Assembly: GCA_902651635.1 (NCBI GenBank)
Contig: CACRSC010000029.1
Span: 14,224-57,582 of the forward strand
Direction: 5' to 3'
DNA: 43,359 bases
Source: Mastigamoeba balamuthi
Taxonomy: Eukaryota; Evosea; Mastigamoebida; Mastigamoebidae
Position 1 is the first letter of the stretch, and the number at the start of each line of letters is the position of its first letter. Of this stretch, positions 1 to 10,473 are shown piece by piece. Below the pieces are notes generated by a model that searched no databases, had not been told where the DNA came from, and worked only from the letters and a program-made list of their open reading frames with translations. The translations under genes were made by a program, and so were the position numbers.

Positions 1-30
1 AACCGGATGGAATCAGTGGGGGTGCCGGGT

Positions 31-36
31 TTTATT
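31..36 (-). other. Polyadenylation signal AATAAA
   Basis: On the minus strand this reads AATAAA and lies about 33 nt beyond the rhomboid stop codon (69-71), the usual place for a poly(A) signal. Confidence 0.5.
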
Positions 37-68
37 GCCACTGAGAAGCGCAGAGCGAGGCAGCGCGT

Positions 69-1603
69 CTAACGGGGCGCGGGAGGGGCACTGGGGTAGT
101 CGGTGGAGCCTTCCGGGGCCAGCGGTGCACTGGGGATGGCAGGCGGCGCCGGCACAGACCTCGGCCCACCCGTCGTGTATCCCGAGCCTCCGAACGGCTG
201 CACAGGGGGGGCCCGGGGGTTGGTACTGGCCTGCCAGGGGCCGGCTGCGGTGGTGGCGCGTACCCTGCTGCCGGACGAGGACGAGGAGGAGCTGAAGAAG
301 CCCGAGAAGCCCGAGAGCACGGAGCTGCCTCCCCTGTCGCTGGTCAGACGGCGTTGATGCGCTGGAAGGCGAGCACACTTACTGGCGCATCGTCGTCGGG
401 AGGACTCCGGTCTGCGGTCCCACGACGTACGACGGCAGGCGCACGACGCGGTTCAGCAGCGGCAGGCCCTCGACCGCCGCGACAGCCCTCGCCGGCAGAA
501 TGAGGAAGCGCAGCAGCCCGTAGACATCTGCAGGAGAAAGAAAGAGAGAGAGAGAGAGAGATCGATCGATCGCCAATTCAATTGAGCGAATTGAACAAAT
601 AGGAATTGGAAATGCAAGAATTGCGCACAGAGGTAGCCGCTGAGGATGCCGACGAGGTGGCCGATGAAGGAGACGCGGGGCATGATGACCTGCATGACGA
701 GCAGCAGCACCCAGGGGTAGGCCTGCGCGGGCACGCTGAAGAGCCCGAAGACGCTGTGGTTGGCGACGGTCGACGTGGCGACGTCGACGACGAGCACGCT
801 GAAGATGACGCCGCTGAAGCCGACGCTGCACGTCAGCGACATGCGCGCCGTGACGCCCAGCGCGTCCGACGCCAGCGCCGCGCACGTGTGGAGCGCCGCG
901 TTGACCACGATGAACGCCAGCACGGCGTTGGCCAGCCCAAAGCTGCCGATCTTCCTCTGCTCCCGTTGCCCGCACGCGCACGCACAGCAGGCTGGCGTCA
1001 GCCACGAGGAGAGCAGGGACGTGCGTGCGGAGTGGGCACACAGCGAGGGGGGGGGGGAAGCAGAGACCGGGAGAGGACAAGGGGAGAGCAGACAGCACGG
1101 GGGAGGGCAAAGGGGAGGGGGACCTCGAAGACGGCGCCCATGGGGATGAAGGCGAGCATGTTCATGAGGATGTGGAGGATGCCGATGTGGAAGAACGGCG
1201 CCGTGAAGACCCTGAGCACTGCAGCCAGCAGCCCCCATCGTCGACCCAACCCAATCGAGCCCACCAAAGATCGGGGCTGTGAGGAGCGAGCGAGCGAAGA
1301 AGAAGAAAAAAACGAAAGAAAGAAACGCGAGAGAAGCCGTGGCCGTGCGGGGCGCATACAAGCAGGGAGGGGGGGAGGAGGGGAGGGGCCCGTACGCGCG
1401 TCGAGGAAGCTGCTGCCGCGGAAGAGGAAGGGGATGAGGCAGACGCCGTGGGTGATGCTGCCAAAGACGAGCTCGTAGAGGTACAGCACCGAGCAGACAA
1501 GCAGCACCGTGCGCGTCACGAGGGGCACGGACTCGAGCCACACGCGGGCGCGCGTGGTGAGGCTCGCCTGCGAGGTCACGTTGGCCGGCGTGTTGCCCGA
1601 CAT
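69..1603 (-). CDS. Rhomboid-family intramembrane serine protease (RHBDD1/plant RBL14-like)
   Basis: Five exons on the minus strand: 1603-1396, 1218-1124, 956-629, 527-383 and 339-69, giving 348 residues with all phases agreeing. The product is a polytopic rhomboid protease, which cleaves transmembrane substrates inside the bilayer, probably in the ER or Golgi. Seen: an HILMNM segment in the N-terminal half, the GFSG motif with candidate nucleophile Ser149, and the partner His201 in FIGHLVG. These two form the rhomboid catalytic dyad. The start is the first ATG and precedes a short polar N-terminus (MSGNTPANVTS) and the first hydrophobic span. The C-terminal 90 residues are Ser- and Pro-rich with no recognisable domain; RHBDD1-like relatives often carry a short binding motif there, but I cannot identify one. 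The intron at 528-628 contains a GA/GATC microsatellite. Family assignment is firm; the subfamily is inferred from the GFSGVIFS and GHLVGILSG context. Confidence 0.88.
540..573. repeat. (GA)n/(GATC)n microsatellite in rhomboid intron 4
   Basis: Runs of GA followed by GATC repeats fall inside the last intron of the rhomboid gene. They read as a CT-rich pyrimidine tract on the transcribed strand, just next to the acceptor. Confidence 0.7.
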
Positions 1604-3695
1604 TCCGCGCGTTGCACAGAGGCTGCTGATATTCTTTTCGGTTGGTAGATTTCCCTCGCTCTCCCCCTTATGGCCGCGCTAGATCGGAACGATCTGGTCG
1701 ACCATAGTGACATGGAAGATATTGTGGTCCCCTCATTGGCTTGCGGGCGAGTATGGCCATATATTTCAATTGTGTGACTGGTACTTTAAGTGCTGTAGTC
1801 GAGCTGTGGTATTCCGGTGTCACGCCTTGGTCTACAGTGAATAGGGCTACCGAAAAGTGTACTCGTCCAAGTACTCGGAGGCAAATGTGAGTCTCTTTTG
1901 ACACAGCAATAGTGCATTTTATGGGTTTGCCTTTTTTCGTATCTCTTTTAACCCATACTAATAACACAACAGTTTCTCTTCCCACTGATGGGCCACTCCA
2001 ATGACTTCTTCTTCTCCAGATGCTCCTCCACTGCTTCTAGTGGCCCCTAGTGGCCCCTCATGCTGCCTTCACACTCACGAGGTGCGATATCATTTCTCTG
2101 TTATGTTTATTGGCCTTTACCCTGCTTCCATCCTGTCCTTGTGTGTGTTCCCTCCCTCCCATGGTATGTGCAATGTTGTTCTGGCTGTGCTGAACATAGT
2201 CTCTGCTGCCATGGACATGCTGTATATGTGCAATGTCGTCTTGGCTGTACTGTATATGCGCAATATTGGTCATACTGTACATATGCAACATCATCTTGTC
2301 TGTACTGCACATCATCCTTGCCATGCTGCATGTGTTCTACACCATTGGGTAAGGTATGGATCATCCCATAATACTAGTACAGAACCATTTGATGTGTCTG
2401 TGAGACGGGTTTTGTAAGCAGTGTGGAAAGCACATCATGCACTACGGACTTGGATCAGCCAAGCACTGAATGAAAACCCAGCCAGACACGGTGGCCACAG
2501 CACCACTAACCAAGAGAGCAAGAAGGGTAACTTCAGAGAAAGAGGACAAATGAATCCTGCAACACATAAAATCACCAGACCCTCAGCAGTGAACACTTCA
2601 AAGTGTTTTCAATCCCTTGAAACAACAGGAGGTATCACAATAGCTTCTCACTTTCAATCACCAATTTGTCATAGAGGTTGGATCAGATGATTGTGAAGCT
2701 TGTTGCAGCTGGTCATCTCTCTTGTTTGTTGATTTCCAGTGCCTGATCAACTATCAGTTGCAAGGAGGTGAAATGCCACATTGTTTCACATAACAGCTCT
2801 CTTCTCAGTTGACCTCGATGGCAACAGAAACAACCTTCAAGAAGAAGCTTCAAGAGATGTGAAATGAACAGACTCAGAAAAGGTATTTTCTTTAAATTGA
2901 TTAAACTCATTGCATTTTAGATAAAAGAGCTCTAAGCTGTATCAGCTTACTTCCTTTCTTATGATCTTTAGTGAAGCAAGTCACATCACAACTTTCTCAG
3001 AGTGACAGATCATTTTCATACTGTCAACTGGGAGTTATATTGTTATACCATTGGCCACTTGGGCTTGCCATTCCCCCAAGATCCAGTTGTGCACCAGACG
3101 ACATTGCCATCAAAAGAGCATGCTGCACCCCCAATGTTGACCATAACCACACGATAATTAGCCTGTTCAACAGATACACAGACAAAGTGATGAACCAACA
3201 ACAGGACGTGGTACTGGAACCCGTCTTCCCGGAACCGCCCCTGGAAATACCCCCCAAGCCCCACAACACGCATGCCCCCCCCCCAGACTCACCACCCACC
3301 GTAACCCCCCCTTCCCCTACCCCAACGCCCCTGGCTCGAAAGAGCTCATCCCTCACTGGTAGCGGAACGGGAAACGAAGATTTTTCTATTTCTATTTCCC
3401 AAGATCCGGTTGTTCCTTTCTCGCGACGCCGACACCGCGAGCCCCGAGCCCCCAGCGCAGAAGCGATGGTGCGCCTCAGGTCGGCGACGGCCTAGTACAT
3501 GTGGGTGGCCGAGTACCTCCTCGCAGGACGCCCGCAGACCCTGCTACAGGCGGAGTCAGCAGCGGCATGGGCCGGACCCCAAACAACACCCACGCCGCCT
3601 CTCCGTAAGCTGAGATGGCGGGCCGAAGGCAGCGACGCTGCTGCTGCCTCGCTCGGGCACAACTGCCGCAAATCGTCCTTTGTTGAGCATGGAAA
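1604..3695. other. Long AT-richer intergenic region, no gene recognised
   Basis: About 2 kb with visibly lower GC than the flanking genes. Short open frames exist on both strands but none has a recognisable motif, a plausible splice partner or GC-rich codon use. It holds the degenerate tandem repeat at 2160-2340. From about 3400 composition returns to GC-rich, which is probably the 3' flank of the secreted enzyme gene. Confidence 0.6.
2160..2340. repeat. Degenerate tandem repeat, about 28-30 nt unit (57-60 nt higher order)
   Basis: The phrase TATGTGCAATGTYGTYYTGG recurs at about 2165, 2224 and (as TATGCAACATCATCTTG) 2281, with diverged half-units between. Each is followed by CTGT(A/G)CTG. 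The copies are imperfect, so the array is old. Confidence 0.6.
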
Positions 3696-5413
3696 TCAGC
3701 AGTCCGATGGCGCCCTCCGATATCTGTCGGCAGGCAGAGCCGAGCACCTCTCGTCCATGTGACTGTATGGCGCGATGGTGTTGAACCCTGGGAGCGTCAG
3801 CACCCAGTTCCCCGTGATCTGGCAGTACCCGTCCCTCCGAGACGGCGACCCGACGGCATCCGCATTCGGTATCTTCGAGCACAGCTCGGGCTCCTGCGGG
3901 TCGTAGATCGCCAGCTGGTACGAGTCGCGGGGGACCATCTCAGAGGCCTCGATGTCTCTGGCGAGGACTCCAGCGGATTGAAGAATGTCGACGACGAACG
4001 TGTCGCACACGCGGGCAGGTCCGTTCCAGTACCGCCACTCATCTCGTTCGGGCATCTCGAGCAACTCCGCAAACGACATCCCACGCCTCGCGAGCTCCCT
4101 GGGTGAGGAAGTGAGGAGTGCGAGCCACGGGTGTTACGTCAATTGAATCTCACCTGTAGATCTCGTCGATGGTCCAGCACCGGGGGCCTGTGCAGTTGCG
4201 AGCCCGGACGGGGCAACAGCCAGACCTCCCCAGGCGCTGGTTCAGCGCCTCTCCAGCCATCCGTTCGATCTGGGAGTGCGCCAGGCGATCGGCGATGGCG
4301 ACGGCCACCATTGCTGCGTCCGAGCTCAGGGGAGGAGGAAAGTTGCCTCTGACGTTGTCCAGCCAGCCGAACAGGTAGTTCTGGTACCCGTACTCCAGAC
4401 CCTCAAGCTGCGCGAACCGCTCCGCTGCGGCGGTGCTGTTGAACATCGCGCGAGACTTGGGCGACAGCCTCGCGAAGACGCGTGGCGAGCCGGAGTCGAT
4501 TCCCGCGATCCACTCGGAGAGCTCCGTCCTGCGGGCGACGGGGGCGGTCATCTCGATCACGTACTTGACTCCGCCGATGGTCAGGACCATCTGCGAGTGC
4601 GTGATCCTCGACCCTGTCGCCCACATCTGCAGCGCGTCGGGGCCGCTGTGCGTGTTCCACGAGAGGACGCAGTCGCCGTCGACAAAGTCGTCGGGGGAGA
4701 TGGAGGCCTTCCAGTCGCCTATGGGCATCGGGCGCTCGTCGTACGAGAACCCTGCCATCTCCTCGAGAAAACTCCGCATCTGCGAGACCTCGGGTGAGTC
4801 CCCGGTGGCCGCAGTGCTATGTGCGGCACGTCGTGCTCCTGGTGCCTCCCGAACAGGAGGTGGAGAGACTTGGCGAGGTCGCGCAGAATCGAGAGGATGC
4901 CCGACGGCGTTCGGAACACCGAGATGCCGTTGAGCTCCACAGAGCTCCTCGCGTCCGCGTCGGCGACGTGCAGCTCCACTGCGTACTCGCCCCTTCTGGC
5001 GAACGTCCTCAGGGCGTGCGCGCCCCACGCGGCAAAGAGATACGAGGACGACTGCGAAGCGGCAAACACATCGAGCGGGTCGGGCAATGAGACTCGAGGA
5101 GAGAGCGTATTCGAATCGATACCTGGCAGGCCGGAGGGCTGAGGCATGTCGTGTTCGAGTAGCCCACGCGGACGCTCATCGATATCCGCAGGGACGCGAA
5201 GCTGGAGTCCGACGCCGGGGACAGTGAGATGCAGGCAGACGATGGACCGAAGCACGGATCCTGCCACTCTGCGCAGCGGTCCGCGCTGGCAGACCCGATC
5301 AGAACCGGCAGGAACTGCAGCCACTCCCCGTTCTTTCCCAACGAGAACGGCGCGATCGAACGTGCTGCGGGCACGAGCGCTAGCGGCAGCAACAGCAGCA
5401 GCGGGGCCCTCAT
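3696..5413 (-). CDS. Secreted permuted papain-fold hydrolase (YiiX/C92, NlpC/P60-like)
   Basis: Four exons (5413-5123, 5051-4830, 4779-4154, 4098-3696) give 513 residues; introns are 50-71 nt. The N-terminus MRAPLLLLLPLALVPAARS is a clear signal peptide, so the protein enters the secretory pathway. I chose the ATG at 5413; the in-frame codon just upstream is GTG. The order of catalytic-type residues matches the circularly permuted NlpC/P60 arrangement: a GDCVLSWN strand, His232 in GSRITHSQ, Glu247 in KYVIEM, then Cys411 in RVCDTFVVDIL. Families with this layout (peptidase C92, YaeF/YiiX) are amidases or peptidases acting on cell-wall or lipid amide bonds. The substrate cannot be read from sequence. 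Residues 100-230 look like an extra helical region, and several cysteines near the C-terminus may form disulphides. Catalytic assignment is inference from the pattern. Confidence 0.7.
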
Positions 5414-5735
5414 CACTCAAGTGCCCGCGAAGAAAAACCTCAGAAATGAGAGAGCAGAGCCTCTACGTCATCGGCGAACACAAAAACTGTGGAGATCGAC
5501 TTCGATTCCCGCTCTTATGTCCGTTTTTTCGCTCGTTGCCCAGCAGGGGCCAGAAGCTCTGGTTTCCCATCGCAAAAATAACCACACAAGTTCCCCAACA
5601 AGCAAGATGCACGTTGTCTTTTATTCTGTCATTGGAGTTGTGCAAGGACGCCCATTCTTCTGAAATCTTCCACACATCCTTGCCTGTTTATCCTCATTCC
5701 TCTCACTTCTTATTGTGGTGAACCCGCGAAGTACG
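5414..5735. promoter_or_regulatory. Shared divergent promoter region
   Basis: A 322-bp head-to-head gap between the secreted hydrolase (-) and the permease (+). No TATA box or other defined element is convincing. Confidence 0.4.
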
Positions 5736-8499
5736 ATGGAGCACATCTCAGACGCCGAAGCCCTGCTGCAGTCGACCCTCTCTCAGCCAGGCCAGCTCCT
5801 CCAGGACTCTTACGAACCCGGCGCGGTGCCCGACGACCTGGCGCAGCACGTGCACCTCGACGACGACCCGCAGACCGTCATCGCGATCACTCCTCAGTAC
5901 TTTTGCGGACCCGATGGAGAAGAAGACGAAACCGCCTTCATCATCCGCCACCAGCTGCAGGTCCTGGAGCGCCCCATGGGCGCCTCTGGAACGGCGGGCC
6001 CTCTGTCCTTCACCTCCGAGACGACGGCCCGCGGCCGTCTGGAGTTTGTCGACCTCTCCACACCCCATCAGTAAGCTCCTATCCGCTAGGCCTGCTTGAG
6101 AAAATGCCCTCAATTCGACCCTATGCAGGATGGGAATGTGGGCTGAGTACCTCGAGGAGCGCAAACTGAGGAAGGCCAAGCTGAAGTCACGTAAGCCGCC
6201 CATAAGCCCGGCGATGTCCGACGCCGACTGCAACCCGAGCACCGAGCTGGCCGGCTCGGTGCAGCAGCACGCTCAGGCTCACGGACGCCCGAGCTGCCTC
6301 AGATCCGTCCGCGAGCGCCTGTTTTGGTGGGTCCCCGGCCGCAACGACAAGCTCGGGCAGTGGCTCGCCACAGGTCCAACCGCTGCCGTCTGCGCGAGTG
6401 AACCCCGAAAGCCCTTGTGTCTGAGAAGAGTCTTTTTGTTTCTGTGTTCCCGTGTGCAGCAATCGCGGGAAACGATCTGCTTAGCTCCATCCTGTACACG
6501 GCGGGGCCGTGCGCCGTGGCATGCGGGAAGCTGTCGCCGATCGCGCTGGCCATCGTCGGCATCCCGCTCTTTTTCTACCGGTACATCTACACCGAGTGCA
6601 TCCTCGCCATCCCCCTCAATGGCGGGGTCTACAACATCCTCCTCAACTCCGCAGAAAAACGCGAGTCACACGCCCCGCCCCCCTTCCCCTTCGGTTTTCC
6701 GTCATCGCCCCTTGGGGTCTCATGCCAAGTCGCTCGCCGCAGTGACTGCCGCCTTCGCCGCGGTGCTGATGATCCTCTCCTACATCGCGACCGCCGTCGT
6801 TTCGGCAGGGACTGCGGCACAATACCTCACCGCCATCTCGGACAGCTTGCCCATATCGGCATTTTGGCTGGCGCTCATCGTCCTGGCGGCCATCGCGCTG
6901 CTGACGATGCTCGGGGTCCGCGACTCCTCTGTAGTGTCGCTCACGATGTTCTCGCACCACATCGTGTGCATCATCGTCCTCGTGGTCTTTGGGTTCATCA
7001 AGCTCAAGCAAGTTGGCACCGGCACACTGCGCAAGAACTGGGCAGAGCCGCCGGTCAACGGCAACCTCGCGGAGGACGTCTGGCTTGGGTTCAGCGCCGC
7101 GATGCTCGGAGTTACGGGGTTCGAGACGTCGGCCAACTACATCGAGAGCCAGGGCCCGGGCGTCTACCCCAAGTGCTTGCGCAACATGTGGGTGATGAGC
7201 ACGGTGCAGAACATCCTCGTGCAGTTCCTCATCACTGCGCTCGTCAGCTACGACACGATGAAGGACATGCAGTACGACCTCGTAGCAGCCCTCGCCAACG
7301 CCACAGAGCGCCACTGGCTCGTCATCTGGCTGCGCGTGAACGCCGGCATCGTCTGCTGTGGTGGTGTCATCACCGCGTACGCTCCAAATCGTTTCATTGA
7401 AACGTCTGTAACGCGCACCGTCAGCTTCGTGGGCACCATCGGCCTCGCTGAGAGGCTGTGCTCGGACAAGGTGCTGCCCTCGTTCCTAAACACCAAGAAC
7501 AAGCTTTTCGGGACGGCGCACTGGCTGCCCGCTGCGTTCTGGGCGCTAACGTCGGCGCTATTCGCCATCACCGAGGGAAACCTGACGAGCATGTCTGGGA
7601 TGTTCACGGCGTCGTTCCTGACAGTGCTCACCATCGTCGCATGCGGCAATCTCACGCTCAAGTACAAGCGGCCCCACCTGCCTCGCAGCCACAGGTGCCA
7701 CTGGCTCGCTGTCATCTTCGGCGGCTGCTTCATCGTCCTCGCGCTGGTCGGGAACATCTACATGCAGCCCAGTACGCGACCGAAAGCCAGGATACGCTGG
7801 GATCTTAACGCCTCTCGCCAGTAATCCTGCTGTTCTTCTTTGTCTACTTCGTGGGAGTGTTCACGGTGGTCATGTCGGTGGTGATGAGGCACCGCATGTC
7901 GAGCATGCTGGTTCACTCGAACTTTGTGAAGTCCCCCTTCGTGGGAAGGAGGCTATCGCGCTGCCTGTTCTCCGCCTACGAGTCACGCCACTCGTGCGCC
8001 TTCTTCACCAAGAGTGCCTCGCTCTCGGAGCTCCGCAAGGCTTGCTCCTACGTGTACGTGCCCCCTCTCCCCAGCCACTCACCCTTTGATTCGTTCTAGA
8101 ATAACATTCCGCTGGCAATTCGTCACATCTAATGCATCTGATGTAACTGCAACAGTTACGACAACGAGTTCCCAGAGATATTGGTGGTCATCTTCATGTA
8201 CCAGACAGGGCAGGCACCCCCTGTGCATATGAAGCCCATGCTTAAGGTCATTGACGACATGTACCCCCGCATGGTCATTACGATGCTCTTCGTTCAGGGC
8301 GAGATCAGCACGCAGACCGTGGGTGCGTGTTGCCTCGACCGAGATCCCGCATTCTACTGACTGCTGTAATACCCCCTTCCCAGACGTCTTAAGCAGAATC
8401 CTGCACATACCCAAGAACTTCATCTTCGTCCCCTGCCCCACTGCTGTGTGGCCCCTGGATCTAGGCTCTCTCGGGGGCGTCAGGATAATCACGCACTGA
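5736..8499 (+). CDS. APC-superfamily amino-acid permease with C-terminal cytosolic domain
   Basis: Seven exons: 5736-6070, 6129-6373, 6460-6660, 6743-7771, 7822-8053, 8156-8322 and 8384-8499 (774 residues). Residues 1-195 are hydrophilic and acidic, presumably cytosolic. The transporter core starts at AIAGNDLLSSILYT, the glycine-containing TM1 signature of APC amino-acid permeases. Roughly 10-12 hydrophobic spans follow, for example ILSYIATAVV, FWLALIVLAAIALL and IIVLVVFGFI. A further segment, LLFFVYFVGVFTVV, ends the membrane part. The last 130 residues form a soluble region containing FPEILVVIFMYQTGQ and IPKNFIFVPCPT, reminiscent of tails fused to permeases in protists and bacteria; I do not assign it a function. 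The ATG at 5736 was chosen because upstream in-frame codons are GTG. The third intron (6661-6742) appears to be GC-AG. Substrate unknown; expected location is the plasma membrane or a vacuole. Confidence 0.82.
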
Positions 8500-9073
8500 G
8501 GGGCTACCCACTGCGCAATGTCATCGCCACACTGCCAACGCCTGGCCGCAACCCTTGTTAGACAATAATTCAATGTGGCTCTGTGAATTGTTCGCTCTAG
8601 AGTGAAGAGTGGAGGGCAGGCCGTTCTGATAAGAGTACTGCCTGTTGGCAGGAGCACGACGAGACATCACTGGCGGCCCACGGTGCTACGAGCTCGGGCA
8701 CCCAGCCTTGTTGCCACCACAGCGTGGCAAATCCGAGCGGACGCAGGGACCTGCTTCCTCCTCCGCGTGGCGGTTGATGGCGTGGTAATGACGCCATCAA
8801 CCGCCAGCCCCCGAATGACAACCCCCAGCACACGTCACAACCACACTTAACCCTCGACCCACCTCACACAAGGCCGACCTCACAGCACGTGGGAATTTGC
8901 AGTTGCTCGCCCGGCTGGCAGGTCGAGGGGTGACCAAGTCAAGCGCGTGGCTGTTGCCCAAGACCGGTTGACAACCGTCGGGGGGTGGTGACGTGGAAGA
9001 TTGCCCAACGGCTGTGCGATATCAACGGACACCCCCCATTTTTTCATTTTAGTAAACTGCGCTTCTGGCGAAG
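8500..9073. other. Intergenic region containing a perfect 16-bp inverted repeat
   Basis: It separates the permease and PMP3 genes. No coding exon is recognised. The strongest signal is the stem-loop at 8768-8806. Confidence 0.6.
8768..8806. repeat. Perfect inverted repeat (16-bp arms, 7-nt loop)
   Basis: Arms TGGCGGTTGATGGCGT (8768-8783) and ACGCCATCAACCGCCA (8791-8806) are exact reverse complements around GGTAATG. It could be a cruciform, an RNA hairpin or a dyad operator. It lies 269 nt past the permease stop and 268 nt before the PMP3 start. Confidence 0.85.
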
Positions 9074-9377
9074 ATGGGGGCGACACTCGGCGACATCCTG
9101 CTCTGCATCCTCGCGATCTTCCTGCCCCCTCTGGCGGTGCTGCTGCACAAGGGGTGCGAGGCGGACTTCTTCATCAACCTGATCCTGACGATCCTCATCT
9201 GGATCCCTGGTGAGCTCAGGCAGCTGCTGCTCAGTCAAATTTCCCCACAGGCCCCCCCACACACACACACAGGGCCCTCACCTCCGCACCGCTTTCGTGT
9301 TGGTTTCCCGCAATTTCTGACGCCGCCTGGCAACGCCTGCAGGGGTCATCCACGCGTGGTGGGTCATCCTCCGTTGA
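9074..9377 (+). CDS. PMP3: PMP3/UPF0057 stress-responsive plasma-membrane proteolipid
   Basis: Two exons, 9074-9209 and 9343-9377, encode 56 residues, the usual size of this family. The protein is two hydrophobic helices, ILLCILAIFLPPLAVLL and FFINLILTILIWIPGVIHA, joined by a short loop with a Cys and acidic residues (HKGCEADF). The order 'D-LL-I-A-PPLAV ... N-LT-L-IPG--HA' is the family signature. In yeast and plants these proteins influence membrane potential and cation tolerance. The splice junction completes the Gly of IPG and adds the conserved IHAWW end. The gene is followed by the convergent ERH gene. Confidence 0.93.
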
Positions 9378-9725
9378 AGCGGCGGGCGGCAGGCGTTCTG
9401 ATTCCTCCTCCGGAGAAGGCAGCGAGTGGCACCCGGTCACCACTATTCCAAATAAGAAAAGAGAAGCCATCTCCGCTGCGGCCTAACCGGCACAAAGGAC
9501 ACCTTGCCGTCTGCGTTCCAGTGTGTGCTTTGCTGATTGGGGGTGAGGAGAGGTGGTGTGAGGGAGAGGCAGCGGCTGGGGGGGAGGGAGAGGTCTGGTC
9601 CGCGGCCCTCGGGCCCCCCGGGGGTCGCTCGCTCCCGTCTCAGGCGTTGTTCGCTGGCTCGGGCTCTGCTGTTGTGGTGGCAAAACGTGCGCCGCTGCTG
9701 CTGCTGGAGGCTCTCTGGGGCCCCC
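9378..9725. other. Convergent intergenic gap
   Basis: This holds the 3' flanks of PMP3 (+) and ERH (-). I see no gene or structured element. Confidence 0.5.
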
Positions 9726-10253
9726 TCAGTAGTGGCCGCCCTGCTGGACCTGGCGGCGCAGCTGCTGGTACACCTGCTGCTTGATCCACGCGCGGTTGCG
9801 CGGTATGTAGAGCCCCGACTGGGCGTCGGCCCTGTGGGTCGAGAGCAGCGGTGCGATGAGCGAGCAGAGGGGAGGAAGAGGAAGCAGAGGGGGAGAGAGG
9901 GTGGAGAGGAAGATGGGGTAGAGGGGAGAAGGGATGTGCTCACTGGAGGGCGCTGAGGTCTGCGAGGCTGTCGATGTAGGTCATCAGGTCCGAGACGTCG
10001 TAGGTGATGTTCTGGGCGTTCTGGTGCATCGACTTGAGCTTCTGCTCGTACAGCCTGCACACGCCTTGGCACGCGCCGCGCCGCCGCACGACGCGTCTCA
10101 GTCCGGTTTCAACGGGTCTCGGAGGGAGGTGCGGGGGGTGTGGGGTGTCCGGGGGCGGGGCGAACCGTCGACGGCCGCGGGAAGGCTCTCGAAGTCAAAG
10201 TAGGTGCGGCTGGGGAGGTTGCTGTACTGGACGAGCAGGATCGTGTGGCTCAT
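9726..10253 (-). CDS. ERH: Enhancer of rudimentary homolog
   Basis: Three exons (10253-10166, 10064-9944, 9831-9726) encode exactly 104 residues, the same length as animal ERH. Recognisable blocks are the start MSHTILLVQ, RTYFDFESLPAAVDGV, CRLYEQKLKSMHQN, ITYDVSDLMTYIDSLADLS and the end RAWIKQQVYQQLRRQ. ERH is a small nuclear homodimer involved in RNA metabolism (for example meiotic mRNA elimination in fission yeast and splicing-linked roles in animals). All three exon phases agree. The residues across the second splice junction (SAL-QADAQ) are about three shorter than the animal SCLVYRADTQ stretch, offset by a few extra residues elsewhere. The gene is head-to-head with Sgf11, with 220 bp between start codons. 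Confidence 0.95.
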
Positions 10254-10413
10254 TCTGTCACCGCGCGTTAGCGCAACTCACGGCGGCGGGGCGCGGGAGA
10301 GCGTCGACATACTCGGCGGGCACTCGGCAAACGTGATCGGTTTGGCGCGCGCGGACGGGCGGGATAAAACCTCAAAAAAAACAAAGGGATGGGCGAGCAG
10401 AGAGATCTGCCCC

Positions 10414-10429
10414 AGATTCCCGTATCTTC
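10414..10429 (+). promoter_or_regulatory. 16-nt candidate core promoter element upstream of Sgf11
   Basis: AGATTCCCGTATCTTC ends 44 nt before the Sgf11 ATG. The identical 16-mer occurs on the minus strand at 13797-13782, ending 48 nt before another gene's ATG. Confidence 0.6.
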
Positions 10430-10473
10430 CCTCAGAGATACACCCCGCCCTCCCAAGCTTGGAAACCGCGGGG

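Noticed and set aside
5715-5717. Earlier start for the permease at 5715 (and similarly 5416 for the secreted hydrolase)
   Set aside because: Both are GTG codons; nuclear eukaryotic genes normally start at ATG, found at 5736 and 5413.
6640-6760. Possible frameshift mutation in the permease
   Set aside because: A GC-AG intron explains the frame change exactly, and three other genes in the window show the same intron type.
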